Assembly (NCBI RefSeq): GCF_039555335.1
Contig: NC_092647.1
Span: 7,067,459 to 7,131,458, forward strand
Source of the DNA: Amphiura filiformis
Taxonomy: Eukaryota; Echinodermata; Ophiuroidea; Amphilepidida; Amphiuridae
Length of the DNA: 64,000 nt
Direction: 5' to 3'
The notes below the pieces were generated by a model that saw only the letters and a program-made list of their open reading frames with translations, was not told where the DNA came from and did no database searches. Both the position numbers and the translations under genes were made by a program. Positions 40,676-52,424 of the stretch are shown in pieces (the first letter of the stretch is position 1; each line of letters begins with the position of its first letter).

Positions 40676-41215
40676 AGTCCCCCTCTGAACATGACTGTTT
40701 ACTAAGTGCTGTGTGAAAATGAGAGATTTCCATGACTTCAGGGCTGAATGAGCCTAAATTGAAGACAAAAAGTGCCCTTTCCAAAAGTCACAAAGTAGGC
40801 CTATGCTTGTTAACTGCAAGGCGTATTGGGACAAGGAATGGAACTGACCATCTTACAACTCACTGTGCTGAACTCTGCACCAAGGGGATTTGCATGGCTG
40901 AATGATCAAGAATCGATGCAGCGATGCACATTACAGTAAATGTTCACTTGGTGAGGATTTTAAACTGCACTCAAACACATGGGGTTTTCCATTAGTAACA
41001 AGCCATGAATCAACTTTTGTGACAAACATAGACCTACTTTGTGACTTTTGAAAAGGGCAGTTTTTGCCTTCAATTTAGGCTCATTCAGTACTGAAGTCAT
41101 GGAAATCTCTCATTTTCACACAGCACTTAGTAAACAGTCATATAATTATTTCAAAGTTAGTTTTGTTGGTACAAAATGAAACCTTACGATGTTATGACGA
41201 CATGTTCAGAGGGGG
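40676..41215. repeat. Foldback element with arms of about 110 bp
   Basis: GTTTACTAAGTGCTGTGTGA and GAAAATGAGAGATTTCCATG on the left return inverted at about 41095-41145. AAGTCCCCCTCTGAACAT at the left edge returns inverted at 41203-41220. Confidence 0.8.
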
Positions 41216-42514
41216 ACTTATTTCTTTTGAGGTGTTTAGTCTACCGTATGTTGCGAGCAAGAAAATTTGCATATCACAAAAGCGTTTTATTTAAACGGCG
41301 CCCCATGAATGTGTACCAAAAATCGCTTGCTCCCCCCCCCCCTCTCGGCCGGCCAAAAATTGCTTGCCCCCCCCTTTCGGCTCGCCAAAAACAAAACAGG
41401 GGTTACTTTTTTGATTTACGTATACTGCACATAATAATGTGTGCAGTATCTTTAAAGTCTCTGTGGAGAACCGAATATTATTAAAAATATCACTCACTTT
41501 GATATTTTTAAATAGTTAACATTTAGACGAAAAAAACGGGCGAAAAATTAATTTACCACATTAACTGCTGCATGTTGCCCGGAACAATTGTGTTCAATAT
41601 CAGTTGGAAATGGGAATTATGTAATGATTAAAAACACGTGTTGTTTCATTAAAGCTGTACATCTGCAATTCTGCATATTGGCATCTGCATATTAAATGTT
41701 GAATTCCGTTTGTTAGACGCGCAATTTGCTACAACTTTCACCTAAAATTATATGGAGCAACTTAAATTTTGACCCTTATGCAAACTGGAAATTTACCCTT
41801 GATCTGTTGCGGGACCCAACTTCTGAAAGAGTGTTACTTTTTATCGAGTTTCGAGTTCGAGTTCGAGTTTCGAGTATTGAATTCGAGTTTCGAGTATCTG
41901 AACCATATAGGTCGTATTGAATTAAAAATTACATATTGTGATCCTTGGGCCTAGGCGAATAATTTGATACACTTTGAAGTAATATTTGAACACTTTCAAT
42001 TTTTGACCACTGTATAACCCTATGGGGTCATTTTGGGGGTAATTTATTTCAAATTGCTCAAGGTGCCAGGGTGGCACTCCCGCCAGATACCGGACCAATA
42101 GGCCTCAGAGATATTCGTCAGTCTTCGCAGACTATGGAGTAGCGCCGTCTGAGGTGGTTGAAATTAAAGCATCGTCTTGTGTGGCTGAATAGACCGATGC
42201 TAGACTTACAGATTTTGTTGTCGACCTGGCATCTGAAGACTGATGCATCTGATAGGGTTGGTATTTCTGTTTCAGCACCAGACTACATGGATCAATTTAC
42301 ACCCATTATGATCTCGGGATTATGATAAACCCTGCACCCAACACTACTGTATCAATCTTTTAAGATTAAAATACTATGGCTATTGGATTTTTATAGGAAC
42401 GAGGACTTTCCCAGTTCCGGATCTTGCTGAAGTAATAATTATTTGCTAGTTTCGAATAACCATATGTATAGGCGATAGCCGCCAGGCCTACAAAATAACT
42501 ATAACAGTCATACT
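41216..42514. other. Intergenic; one low-complexity GAGTTTC tract
   Basis: Short repeats of TCGAGTTTCGAGT at about 41843-41897 and a C-rich repeat at 41330-41400. No gene. Confidence 0.4.
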
Positions 42515-44124
42515 TTTGCTTAAAAAGTTACCTTTTTCAGAGTCATCATTGAGCAGGGACGTAGCTTGCGACACCATCATGGTCACATGACCACCCGATG
42601 GGTGGTCAAGTGGCAGCAGATCATTGTAGATGGCGGGCAGGTCGTATCCGGCATCCCTGTTGAGCAGGCTTTGAGCGTGGGCTTTTGTGTCTTTATCTCT
42701 ATGGCTTCCCTGATCTTCCTGTTCCAAAAATGGTCTTCTCTACCGATAACTTCCACATCTTCAATACTGATATCATGTTTATGATCAGCTTTGTGGTCAC
42801 CGACTGCTGTTCGGGGGGTGGTGGTTCTAGTATGTTCTTTGAAACGGGTGCCGAGAGATCTACTTGTCTCACCAACATAAGTGTTCTCACAATCGGGGCA
42901 ACTGATTTTGTAGATTACACCACATTTGTTTGGTTTTGGGGTTTTGTCCTTCGGATGTACTATGATCTGATGGTATTGACCGGAACATTGATTTTTCGCT
43001 CATACTGTCTGGTTGTTTCCTTGCGATCTTTCTTTTTCTTTGGTTTGGGGGTTTCAAACATCCAGGACTTTAGCCGTTTGCCTTGAGTGCAGATTTTACA
43101 TGGCTCGTTTCCTGTTGTTTGTCCTCCTCTATGGTGACTAATTTGTCTACTCTGTCCATAAACGTTCTAACTACTGACCGTTTGTGCTCCAGATGGTGGT
43201 TCGAGTCAAAGTTCAGGTATTGGTCAGTGTGCGTTGGTTTGCGATATATGGTAACCTTGGTGCTACCGTCGTCCTCAACATGAATGCACGTGTCTAAAAA
43301 CGGGAGTTTACCTTCTTGTTCGGGTTCGTTTGTGAAATTAATGTTCTTGTCAAGACTATTGATGTGCGCTGTGAATCCATCAATGTCATATTCATGGATG
43401 AGGACGAATATATCGTCGACATAGCGAAACCATTTCGACGGGGGCGAGGGGCTGTAGCAAGAGCCTTGACCTCGAAACTTTCCATGTACATGATGTACAG
43501 GTTGGCCACTATTGGAGAGACTGGGGAACCCATCGCCGCACCATTGGTTTGCTTGTAATATTGTCCTTTGTATACCAAATAAGTTGTATTAAGACAAAAA
43601 GTGAAGAGTTCCAGGATGTGGTTTATTTTAAGGGGAGTGCGTTCGCGTCTGGTACGGGAATGCTCGTGAAAAGGGCAGAGACATCATATGATATCAACCG
43701 TCTGCCTTGGAGGTACTTCCAAGTTCTTAACTTTTTCCACGAACTCACCAATGTTGTGAATGTGGTGTTCAGTTTTATCTACTAAGGGACTGAGAATATT
43801 GGCAAGTACTTTGGCTGCATTGTAGCTCAGACTACCAATGCTGGACACTATGGGTCGAAGTGGAGCTTCCGGTTTATGAATTTTGGGAGTACCGTAGACT
43901 CTAGGAACTTCCTCAGTAGTTGGGTAGATTTTATGTTTGATGTATTGGGGACATCAAACAAATGTCTTGGTCATTTGACCACCCATCGGGTGGTGATGTG
44001 ACCGGAGGATTGTAAACAATACATCACTACGCTGAATGAAGACGCCGTGATGGTGTCACAAGCTACAGCTGAAGCTACGTCGCTGCTCAATGATGACTCT
44101 GAAAAAGGTAACTTTTTAAGCAAA
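42515..44124 (-). mobile_element. Penelope-like element (RT and GIY-YIG) with terminal inverted repeats, degenerate
   Basis: Reading leftward, the RT N-terminus gives EEVPRVYGTPKIHKPEAPLR, then SSIGSLSYNAAKVLANILSP and [20 protein letters not shown]. The RT core follows ([20 protein letters not shown] and, after a frameshift, RYVDDIFV). The GIY-YIG domain is at about 42920-42750 (CGVIYKISCPDC, NTYVGETSRSLGTRFKEH). Several frameshifts break it. The ends are inverted copies (TTTGCTTAAAAAGTTACCTT ... TCATTGAGCAG and inverse), and the right arm has two extra internal segments. Confidence 0.85.
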
Positions 44125-44250
44125 TGTCAAACATGACAGAGTCCAATATCAGTATCCATGCTGCAACAGTCATACTGTTTAGCAGATAAACCTCACTGGT
44201 CTACCCATTGGAATTGTCATAATTATAAAATTTACAATACCGTATTGCAG

Positions 44251-44450
44251 GTTTGTGTTGCAGCCTGTCAAAAACTTGGGAGTGTCACAATTCTGGAATT
44301 ACGACAGTTCAGGTTGGGGTATCGCAATTATGTAATTTTGACAGTTCCAAGTTAGCTCAAGTTTTTGACAGGCTGCATTAAAACCCTGGAACTGTCGCAA
44401 TTCTAGAATTGCGATAGAGGAACCTGTCAAAATCTTGGAATGGTGACTAT
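44251..44450. repeat. Inverted-repeat element
   Basis: GCAGCCTGTCAAAAACTTG at 44260 returns inverted as CAAGTTTTTGACAGGCTGC near 44355. A third partial copy (CCTGTCAAAATCTTGG) follows at 44422. Confidence 0.6.
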
Positions 44451-45030
44451 TCGTGTCATTTGACACGATGCAGGAACGAAATAACTTCCGTGCTGGTGAA
44501 GAAGGAGGCTGATTGGTCCATGATGTGCTTGTCAAAATGATGAAGGGTAAGTTCTTCTAATTATAAAAAAAAGTCCCGGGAAAAAAGTACGCAAATGAAA
44601 TCCTATTCCCGCTATTTGTTTCTACCGATTCCTAAAATTATTTTATAGACAGGCCTATTCCGGAACTTTGATAATTTGCCAAAAATTGTTCTAAATAGGC
44701 ATGCTATTAAAATAAATGACTAAGAATTTTCTCCTTCCTTCCTCCCATTAAAGATAGAGTCGTTAATTAAATGGTTCCATACATCTGCTGCTGGTTCACA
44801 GCTGCAGCTAAAGTGGATATTTTATATTCTTGTTGAATTTTTATTTTGATGATAATAAAGTTTTATTTTGTTGCTGCGTTTATGGGATATAATGATTGTA
44901 CAGCATAGGTTAACGATATTTATTTAATTGCAGCCCATAATGCACACGCTATTTAGTATTATGTGTTACTACTAATAATATTGAAATTTCCCTGCACGGA
45001 ATAATCACACTCACACACATAAAAATCAAA

Positions 45031-45307
45031 ATGGCATTGGCATTAGTAAATGATACGGGCAAAATTATACATGAAGATATTCAGATAGAGTGCGAATATG
45101 AAGGTACACAAAAAGAGCCTAAAAACGGTATCGTTAAACAAAAGGTTTACGTCTATGATGAAAGCCAGGAAATGAAATGTTTGCAAACAGCCAATCCGAT
45201 CGTGATGGTGTTAGCTTGGACAGTGATGTTTGTGATGGTATTTTGTATTTTATTTTACGCTGTACGCAACACCAATTTGCTGAGCAAATACGTAGATTTC
45301 AACTCAG
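45031..45307 (+). CDS. Membrane-anchor first exon, version a
   Basis: Starts MALALVNDTGKII and has an acidic tail with VYVYDESQEMKCLQTANPI. One hydrophobic segment (about residues 57-78, VMVLAWTVMFVMVFCILFYA) precedes RNTNLLSKYVDFNS. It ends at a GTAAG donor leaving one base (phase 1). No signal peptide. Closely related to the exons at 48991 and 59024, sharing V-Y-D-(D/E)-S-(Q/E)-E-M-x-C-L-x-x-A-N-P and V-M-F-x-x-V-F-C-I-L-(F/Y)-Y. It can join 46496 to make a 117-residue protein, or in principle the Kunitz exon at 61834. Confidence 0.75.
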
Positions 45308-45839
45308 GTAAGATAACGTGCGAAAATGCACACTGATAAATGGATGGTATAACTGAAGATATAGCTGTAGACAATGGATAAATGTGTTGTCACATGCTTA
45401 AATTCGAAGATTGGTACATGGTGTTGTCTTTCCTTCAATGGTGTACCCCAATAATCAAGAGACAAATGCTGTCTTTCCGTTACTTGGGTGTCCCAATATC
45501 AAATTGACAGATAAGTTTTGTCGTTCCTTTACTTGGGTGTCAATGTTAAATTGCCAAATTGGTTTTGTGTCTTGTTTAGTTGCACCAATGTTCAACGCGA
45601 GAAATTAGTGTTGTCTTCCGTCAGTTTGGGTGCCCAAATGTTAAACGTGTGTTAAACTGAAAACCTAAAACGACAGAAATTTCTAATATGAGCCAGCAAG
45701 ATTATGAATGTTTTGAGTCATCCAGTATTCTGGACACACCAATATGAGTTTCAATAACCGAGTTTTCATCAGACTTGCATTGTGGTTTGGTCACGTGATG
45801 ATAATCCTCACCACATGATGTTTGATATCATTCCTCATG

Positions 45840-46382
45840 TGATATATTTCCGACTTCTACCAAATATCCACATGTCCCAACCGATCCCAGTAAGACCGAT
45901 AGCCGGCAGCATCGGTTCACCTGACCTATATAATTTGGACATACCGTACGCCAAGATAATTGCTCCGTTAGGTGACAAACACCCTCCTCTACATTTAGAA
46001 TAGTCGATCGTTCGTAGAAATTGTCAAGAACATTGGCATCTTACGATGTTAGCGCCATTCCGTCTGTTGATATTCTAAAAGCAGTTATAAAGTCCCTTGA
46101 TAAAGACTCCAACCGCAGCGACTGCACAAATCTGTATATAATCGGAGTTATCCATCTGTCTCAACACCGCGTATTTCTTGTACAAAGAACAATACTATAA
46201 ATATATTCATGGGTATGTTATGGGACATCCATTTTCGCTAATTGGTATTGACTTACTTATGGAAGATTTTGAGCAATACCCCTGAAACATTCCCCAGGCA
46301 AACCTCCGAGACTTTGGCTCAGATACGTGGACGATATTTTTGTTGTTATTGATCAGAACGATCAAAACAACTTTATCAAGTA
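45840..46382 (+). mobile_element. Penelope-like RT remnant
   Basis: In broken frames: PIPVRPIAGSIGSP, FVEIVKNI, then CLNTAYFLYKEQYYKYIHGY with VMGHPFSLIGIDLLMEDFEQ, and finally [20 protein letters not shown]. It stops abruptly near 46382. It lies between exon a and its possible exon 2. Confidence 0.75.
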
Positions 46383-46495
46383 GGCTAGGCTATATCAAAC
46401 AAGTTGAATTTACATTGTTCAAATTAAGACGAGAATGAAACGAACAAGTTTTAACAATAATTGCGTTTTCATTACTTCTTTTTTTTCTTCGTTAG

Positions 46496-46572
46496 GTGGA
46501 GAGAATATAACCCAATTAACACAATCCACAGCATCGTATGAGGACATGGACATGTATGTGACACCTACTTAA
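46496..46572 (+). CDS. Possible short terminal exon for the version-a membrane protein
   Basis: Follows a pyrimidine-rich acceptor (TTTTTTCTTCGTTAG) and enters in the phase left by 45031-45307. Encodes GENITQLTQSTASYEDMDMY and VTPT, then TAA. The Thr/Ser-rich, acidic tail has one N-x-T sequon. The codons after the stop contain two further GAGGAC...ACCTAGCATAA units (to about 46690), so the end of this exon may be a decayed repeat. Confidence 0.5.
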
Positions 46573-47339
46573 CACCATATCAAACTTCTTGGTCAAGTTG
46601 GACGGTCATCGAGGACAGTTCTCTTACACCTAGCATAATACCCGTGTCTCCTTTTTCTGTAGGAATGAGCGAGGACGTTTCTGTTTCACCTAGCATAAGA
46701 TCATGTATAAATATCACAAATAAAACAAACATTTTTTTGAAACAAGGCAAGTTAACGAGAGTCGCAAAAGATCTCATTGTTGGACAATGTTGTCCACAAA
46801 AGCCAATGCCATGCCACAGAGGCGACTGAAGACAATTTATGGATACACTGAAAAAAACGTTGGTTCAATATCAACAGTCTGAATTAATGACAGGGTGTAA
46901 ACCAGCTCTTTCTTGATCGGGGGGGATAAAAATGTCGGGGAAAAGACGAAAATATACCGGGTGTTTAGAGAGACTGTACATGTAAAGTCTTAATCTTCGA
47001 GCTTCCAAAAAAGGCTTTAATCGGGTGAATTTTGGGCTCCTTCCCCATTTTCTTTCCTTTTACCCCGTTTACATTGAGCAAAAGTCGTAATCGACTTAAG
47101 CCGTATTTTGAATTACGACAGCAGATTAATTCGTTTGGTGGGTCTTTACACTGCATCGACTTAATTCGATTTCAAATTCGCATTCACGAATATCGAATTC
47201 GTTTGTAACCAATGGTTACGGCAGGTAATACGAATTCCACAACGTGTTCGTTTACATTAGCGAAAAGTCGTAATTAATGACGACTTATTCGAATTCACTT
47301 GAAATGAATGATGATACAAGTCATCATTGGAATTACGTG
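46573..47339. other. Intergenic or intronic, AATTCG-rich MITE fragments
   Basis: CGTTTACATTGAGCAAAAGTCG near 47069 recurs as CGTTTACATTAGCGAAAAGTCG near 47248; related sequence (CCCGTTTACACTTTATTAAC) lies at 61755. No gene. Confidence 0.4.
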
Positions 47340-47564
47340 AAGGGTGAAGAGAGCACCATTTTGGATCAAGGACATTGAGAAATAGAACAACAAGAAGCCT
47401 TCTTGTTGTTCTATTTCTCAATGTCCTTGATGTACATCCTGATTCTCTTGTCCTGCGAAGATCACTGTTCAGCGAAGTCCACCGAAGACTTTTATATCCT
47501 TTGCATACAGAATCCTCGCACAGATAACAATCTCCAAAATGGTGCTCTCTTCACCCTTCACATA
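47340..47564. repeat. Inverted repeat with a perfect central palindrome
   Basis: 47366-47433 is a perfect or near-perfect palindrome (AAGGACATTGAGAAATAGAA ... centre AAGAAGGCTTCTT-like ... TTCTATTTCTCAATGTCCTT). Flanking GAAGGGTGAAGAGAGCACCA at 47340 returns inverted at 47545-47564. Confidence 0.8.
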
Positions 47565-47800
47565 ATTTCTTCAGGAAAACAGGCCTGCCTCCATATCCGC
47601 CCTGTTTCCACTAACATTGACAGATAGTGTTGTTTCATAAACCAGACTTCAGCAAGTCGACAGAAGAATATTTTCCTTTCTTGGAAGAGGTACTCACTTT
47701 GACATATTCTAGATCTTCTCCGATATTACTGGATAGTAGTACATTGACTGCATAAGATATGCCTGGTTCGCAATGTCCTTCCTTTGAAGGCACATGAACA
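47445..47800 (-). pseudogene. Block shared with 52425-52730, possible decayed minus-strand exon
   Basis: Nucleotide similarity to 52425-52730 is high by eye (AAGATCACTGTTCAGCGAAG, AATCCTCGCACAGAT). Minus-strand translation of 47800-47690 gives VHVPSKEGHCEPGISYAVNV and LLSSNIGEDLEYVK before a GTGAGT donor. The matching copy gives LQIEVPVNQSFFIADNIKGD and FEYTK. The family is unknown; I infer a duplicated, partly decayed exon. Confidence 0.4.
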
Positions 47801-48115
47801 GTAAGCACACTAAACTAGCCCACAAAAACATTGACATGTGAAGAATTGTGTTTACATTTTCTTATGTACTAAACACCAGAAAACCCTATTATATTAATAG
47901 CCAATTACTACCTTCACAACATTATGATGTAATCTGGAAACTCCCAAGTCTCAATTATAGACATTCACCTTTCATATTAGAACACTTCCTTGGGAAATTC
48001 CAATATGAATATGATGAGTTATGATGTAATTTCACATTCTAGGGGAATACTCAATCCATAGCTAGTCCTGACTGTTTATTGTGGTAATAGAATAGAAATG
48101 AAGGGTGCAGCATTA

Positions 48116-48238
48116 TCCTTTACACGCAAATAATGTGTCCTCGGCAGTAAAAACGTTTACATAATGGGTTCGGCTGCACCTCACCCATTATTTACGTTTT
48201 ACTACCTCGGACACATTATTTGTGTATATAAAGGAGAA
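48116..48238. repeat. Hairpin MITE
   Basis: ACGCAAATAATGTGTCCTCG and GCAGTAAAAACGT return inverted as ACGTTTTACTACCTCGGACA and CATTATTTGTGT. Confidence 0.75.
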
Positions 48239-48990
48239 TGCATTACTTACCCTTTATTTCTTAAATCAAATTACTCAGTGCACATCACAATGTGCTCTAA
48301 GGTCTCACAAAAAATACTGTGCAAACGTCGCTATCCGATCCCTTAATATGATGCTTATAATATAATGTCCTGCACGACCACTGAAAATCATTGTTCTCTA
48401 GTACAGTTACAGTTATCCTGACTTTAATAAAAGCATGGTGAAGAACTGGCCTATATTATGTGGTGAATGAATAAAATGAATTATTATTCCCAATAGATGG
48501 GAAGAAACAATACAATCATCAATAACGAAATCCATATTTCATGATGACATTGAACCTGTTCACGTGCTGGAGTTTATTGAGATCAATTTTGCACATATCG
48601 CTGTAGTGCGAAAGATTATCGCTGGCCAATAGAGCGGCTTGTTATATTTTGTACCAAAAAGCACGATTCGGTTTATTGGTTAGGAGCATTCGAACATTGT
48701 TGCTTCTTCGTTGTGGCGATGAAACAGAAACTTAAGCTATAAAGCATAGTCTTTTACGATCACACACTGAAGTCATGACCGATGTATTTTCCCTGCACCT
48801 TTAAAACTTCAAACACTCAAAAAGTGATAATAGAGGACTTGCTTGGTATGCCTAATGGGATCAGCTGATGCGAATTGACAAAGCTCAATATTTACGGAGT
48901 TACCTATCTATTTATCTATCTGGTTGTGTATGATACGTCGTACTATCTATTAATGTTAGCAGTTCCAATACTACTACTTACACGGAAACC
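48239..48990. other. Upstream region of first exon b
   Basis: No gene seen. ATCAGCTGATGCG near 48862 recurs upstream of exon c near 58845, so a short promoter-proximal element may be conserved between the paralogous first exons. Confidence 0.35.
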
Positions 48991-49282
48991 ATGTCTTCAT
49001 CAGCAAATTATGTTGATATCACAAATAAATCAGAAAGGAAAATCATTGATGACAATGAAAGTGACGACGTTGCGGATGGCCTATTGGATGAAAATGGAAC
49101 AAATAATCGTCTAAGAATTGATAATGACGAGTATGTGTACGTGTACGACGATAGCCAAGAAATGCCATGCCTGACAATCGCTAATCCTATGACGTTGATT
49201 TTGGCTTGGTCTGTGATGTTCACAACGGTATTCTGTATATTGTATTATGGTATAATGAACAGCAGATTCTTGGCAAGACCAG
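48991..49282 (+). CDS. Membrane-anchor first exon, version b
   Basis: Starts MSSSANYVDITNKSERKIID, followed by a strongly acidic tail and VYDDSQEMPCLTIANP. A single membrane segment (TLILAWSVMFTTVFCILYYG) and IMNSRFLARP follow. It ends at a GTAAG donor leaving one base, the same phase as versions a and c. No matching downstream exon was recognised between here and version c, so it may splice to the Kunitz exon at 61834. Alternatively it reads on as a short protein ending in intronic stops. Confidence 0.75.
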
Positions 49283-50510
49283 GTAAGTGTCAAAAGACTT
49301 CAACGCTCTGCGTGCTAGCCATAGACTTCAGCATAAAGAGTCCCAGCTTTGAGATATTCCTCAAAATATCAAGAGCTATCTTAAGAACCACTGAACCAAT
49401 ACTAGGCTTATTTTTACTTATTTTAATGTACTTTTTATGCTGATTGAGAGAGCAGAAAAACTTAACCTCTTTCTGTTCACCGTTTTAGGCGTAATGTCGA
49501 AACGGTACCCAATGTCCAAATATCTGTGCCGAAAATTGCTTTCCCCCTTTTGGCCTGCCAAAATAATTCACCATCTGGGGGTTCACAAAATATTGCACCA
49601 CCCCTTAAGCTAATCGTAGATCCATGCTTTGCGCTCATTTTATTGATAATATTTTTTACCCCAGCACCTTTAATGTGTGTTGGAGAACCCTATACCATAG
49701 GTTTAATTATAACGTCAATGATTTTCATTTTGCTCTTGTAAAACTTTTGCAAGGTGTATTGACTCTTACTTGGTAGCTGAAATAGTTTGCCTTTCATATT
49801 AGGAGAAAATCCAGTGAAAATCGCATGTTCATAAAATAGTTAGCCGAAAAATCAATTTTGCCTATACTTTTGTACATAGTCTGCCCAATTTTGCGAGGGC
49901 GCGTCCCCCGGGGGCGCGTCCCAGGGCACGCGTGCAGATTATGATCGACGTAATAGCGACATCATGAGGGTATCATTTTGTACTTATGTTTGGTATCACT
50001 GGACGGAGAAGACCTATAGCTATACATTGGTACCAAATACAACAGTGTATGACGTTTATGATAAAAAAATAAGGGGTGGAACAATCACATCCCATGATCA
50101 TCCCTTCGAAGTTCGTGTTACAAAATATGGCTCAATATTAAAAAATTATAAAAGAATTGTTCAGCGACTTGTAGCTAGTTTGGCATATTGCAATCATATT
50201 GACCTTTGCTTGTTGGTGCAGTAGTATTGTGAAGGGACTGATGCCAGGAGTTACAAACTATAAAAGTATTCAGGACCACTGATTGTTACTCTAAAGTTCA
50301 AAAGTCAAATCAAATTGGATATGATTTCATATTTTATAGCCTCTTTGAGAATAATTCTGTTTTGAAACAGAAGAAGATGACATGAATGGAAGCAGCAGGT
50401 GTTATAGTTTCAAAATGTTTTGTAAAATGTTTTATCAAGTTAAGTCAATGTGCATGGAAGCTTCAATTTATCGAAACTTTGATATGTATAATTATCTAAC
50501 TGCTAATTTA
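49283..50510. other. Intronic or intergenic
   Basis: C-rich repeat fragment at 49540-49570; a (CCCGGGGGCGCGTCCC)-like palindrome near 49905. An open stretch after an acceptor at 50371 (EEDDMNGSSRCYSFKMFC) runs in a compatible phase but resembles no known domain. Confidence 0.35.
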
Positions 50511-50516
50511 GCAGTC

Positions 50517-50893
50517 AAGTTAGCTCAATCGTTAAGGCGTTCGACTATGGTGCGAGAGGTTGCGGGTTCGAACCCTGGCGGTGCCTAGTATGCTCTCGTG
50601 GAATATTGAGTTAGCTTGAAATTCCCCTGGACAAGGAACTTACTGCTAATTGTCTCGTTGTAACCCGTACGAAAGTCGGGGAGCTGATCCTGGTTGCGAT
50701 GGTTATTTGTGGAATGTCTAGGGTGTGCGCTCTTATAGCAGCAAAGTCCCTGATTTGTTGTTAAATGGTTTATGGAATGATGTGGGGCCGTTGTGGTCAG
50801 CGACAACCTGTAAAGTGTGCTGAGGCTTGTGGATCAACGTTTAGGCGTTGTGCCTGTGCGTATAGCGCACTATAAATCACTGCGCTTTTTTTT
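50517..50893 (+). repeat. tRNA-derived SINE
   Basis: The head (50517-50588) has an A-box TTAGCTCAATCGTTAAGG and a B-box GGGTTCGAACCCTGG. A body of about 300 bp follows, ending in CGCACTATAAATCACTGCGC and a T-run. It is too extended and imperfect for a functional tRNA gene. Confidence 0.75.
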
Positions 50894-50911
50894 ATATGTT
50901 CATGGCAGGTA

Positions 50912-51030
50912 TAAAAACAAGTAAAGGGAATTATAATTCAGTTCATCTGGATTATTATTTTAAATAGATATCTAGCGTAGCTTTACCGTAGTTATAGTTA
51001 GTCCAGATGAGCTGAATTATAAGTTTCTTT
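50912..51030. repeat. Hairpin MITE
   Basis: AATTATAATTCAGTTCATCT returns inverted as AGATGAGCTGAATTATAAGT. Confidence 0.7.
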
Positions 51031-52259
51031 GCGTTCTAATACCTAGTGTGTCCCATAAAAAAGCGGTTTCCAACAAATGTTGTGGTATTTGGAAATGTGT
51101 TTTCCACCATCATTCAGTGTGTACATGAATGTGAAAGCCCCATCTTTACATCCCAGATCATTATATAATCTTCAAAACAATATTATCAAATGAGCTATGG
51201 GTTTCTGCAAATTATAGCTATGATGTGCCCGGAGGGGGGTTCTCCCTGGTTGAAGGTACGGGGATGTGACACGGTTGGGGGGGTACCTTTTTAGCAATTT
51301 TGGTATATCGATGGGTGGGTTTTCAGTGCAGACAAATGCGCTTAATTGGGCGCATATGGGCAAAGGTGCCCCTAAAAGCGCCCAATTAGGGCAAATATGG
51401 GTGCTTTTTGTGAAAAATTTGTATACTGATGGGTGGCAAAAACAGCAAAAAGTAAGTATAGAGAAAGTCAGCATCCGAAAGTCTGAGTGGCACATCCCCA
51501 TAAAAAATTTTTTCGAAGCCCCCCCCACCCCGGGATGATGTGGTTATCACATAATGTACTGAATGACGGTTGAAAACACATTTGAAATATCACCGCATTC
51601 GTTAGGATCCGATTTTTTTATGCGACACCCTGTGCCTGTTGTTATGAGCCGCACTGATTCAAGGCCAAAATCACCTTTTCCCAGTTTTTTCCCCAGCGAA
51701 TGCATAACAATAACACACGGTTTGATTAAAGCCAATGTGTGATTTACTTCACAGCGACGCCCTCAATTCTACTCGGATTTCTACTTTTTGCATAATTATA
51801 ATGCCCAGTGGTATACTAAAATACCACGTAAACGACTAAGACTGAAGTGCTTTGCTAACAGTAAAATTGAACTTTTTGTATTAAAACCGGGTCGACCCGG
51901 TTTTATTGAGAGTTCAACGATCGAGTACTCGCTAACATGTACCGTGCATGTCAGCTTGTATGTACACACGTCGAGCGCGATGCTCCGTGCAGTTACATGT
52001 AATACGATCGGCGAGCGTAGTACACGCATTGTAGGCGTTGGAATGAATCGCAATTTTCTTCGTTATACCTCATTTTGTTTGGCTCGAAATTGAAAGGGGA
52101 TAATGTGATCAGGGAAACAAACATCTAAATAAGAATCTATTCTTTATGCAAATCACACATTATTGCTTTAAGTTAACAAAATCTGAATCTTTAATGAAAA
52201 GCATAATATTATTGACAATGACTTTGCACATACACAAACATGTATAGACTTTATAAATC
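51031..52259. other. Intronic or intergenic; one perfect 20-bp palindrome
   Basis: AAACCGGGTCGACCCGGTTT at about 51885-51904 is a perfect palindrome. No gene recognised. Confidence 0.4.
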
Positions 52260-52330
52260 TCACGTGTACTCAAAATCTCCTTTGATATTATCGGCTATGC
52301 AAAATGACTGGTTTACAGGTACCTCTATCT
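52260..52330 (-). pseudogene. Partial copy of the block at 52655-52720
   Basis: TCAAAATCTCCTTTGATATT and ATCGGCTATG(C/A)AAAATGACT occur identically here and at 52657-52715. Minus-strand reading LQIEVPVNQSF(C/F)IADNIKG in both. Confidence 0.45.
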
Positions 52331-52424
52331 GAAGGCACTGCTTATCCAGCAGCAGTCTTCTTTTTGTAAATTACAAAGTTCTGTTGTACTCAATGTTCCG
52401 GACGACTGATGTGTATTCTGATCC

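Noticed and set aside
40025-40692. Proline- and glycine-rich frames of 110-148 codons
   Set aside because: Caused by C-rich dispersed repeats; no domain, no splice support and overlapping frames on both strands.
42685-43785. Plus-strand frames of 80-133 codons with hydrophobic stretches
   Set aside because: They are antisense to the Penelope RT and GIY-YIG frames, which carry clear motifs on the minus strand.
50517-50588. A functional tRNA gene
   Set aside because: A- and B-boxes are present, but the acceptor arms do not pair and a SINE body follows directly.
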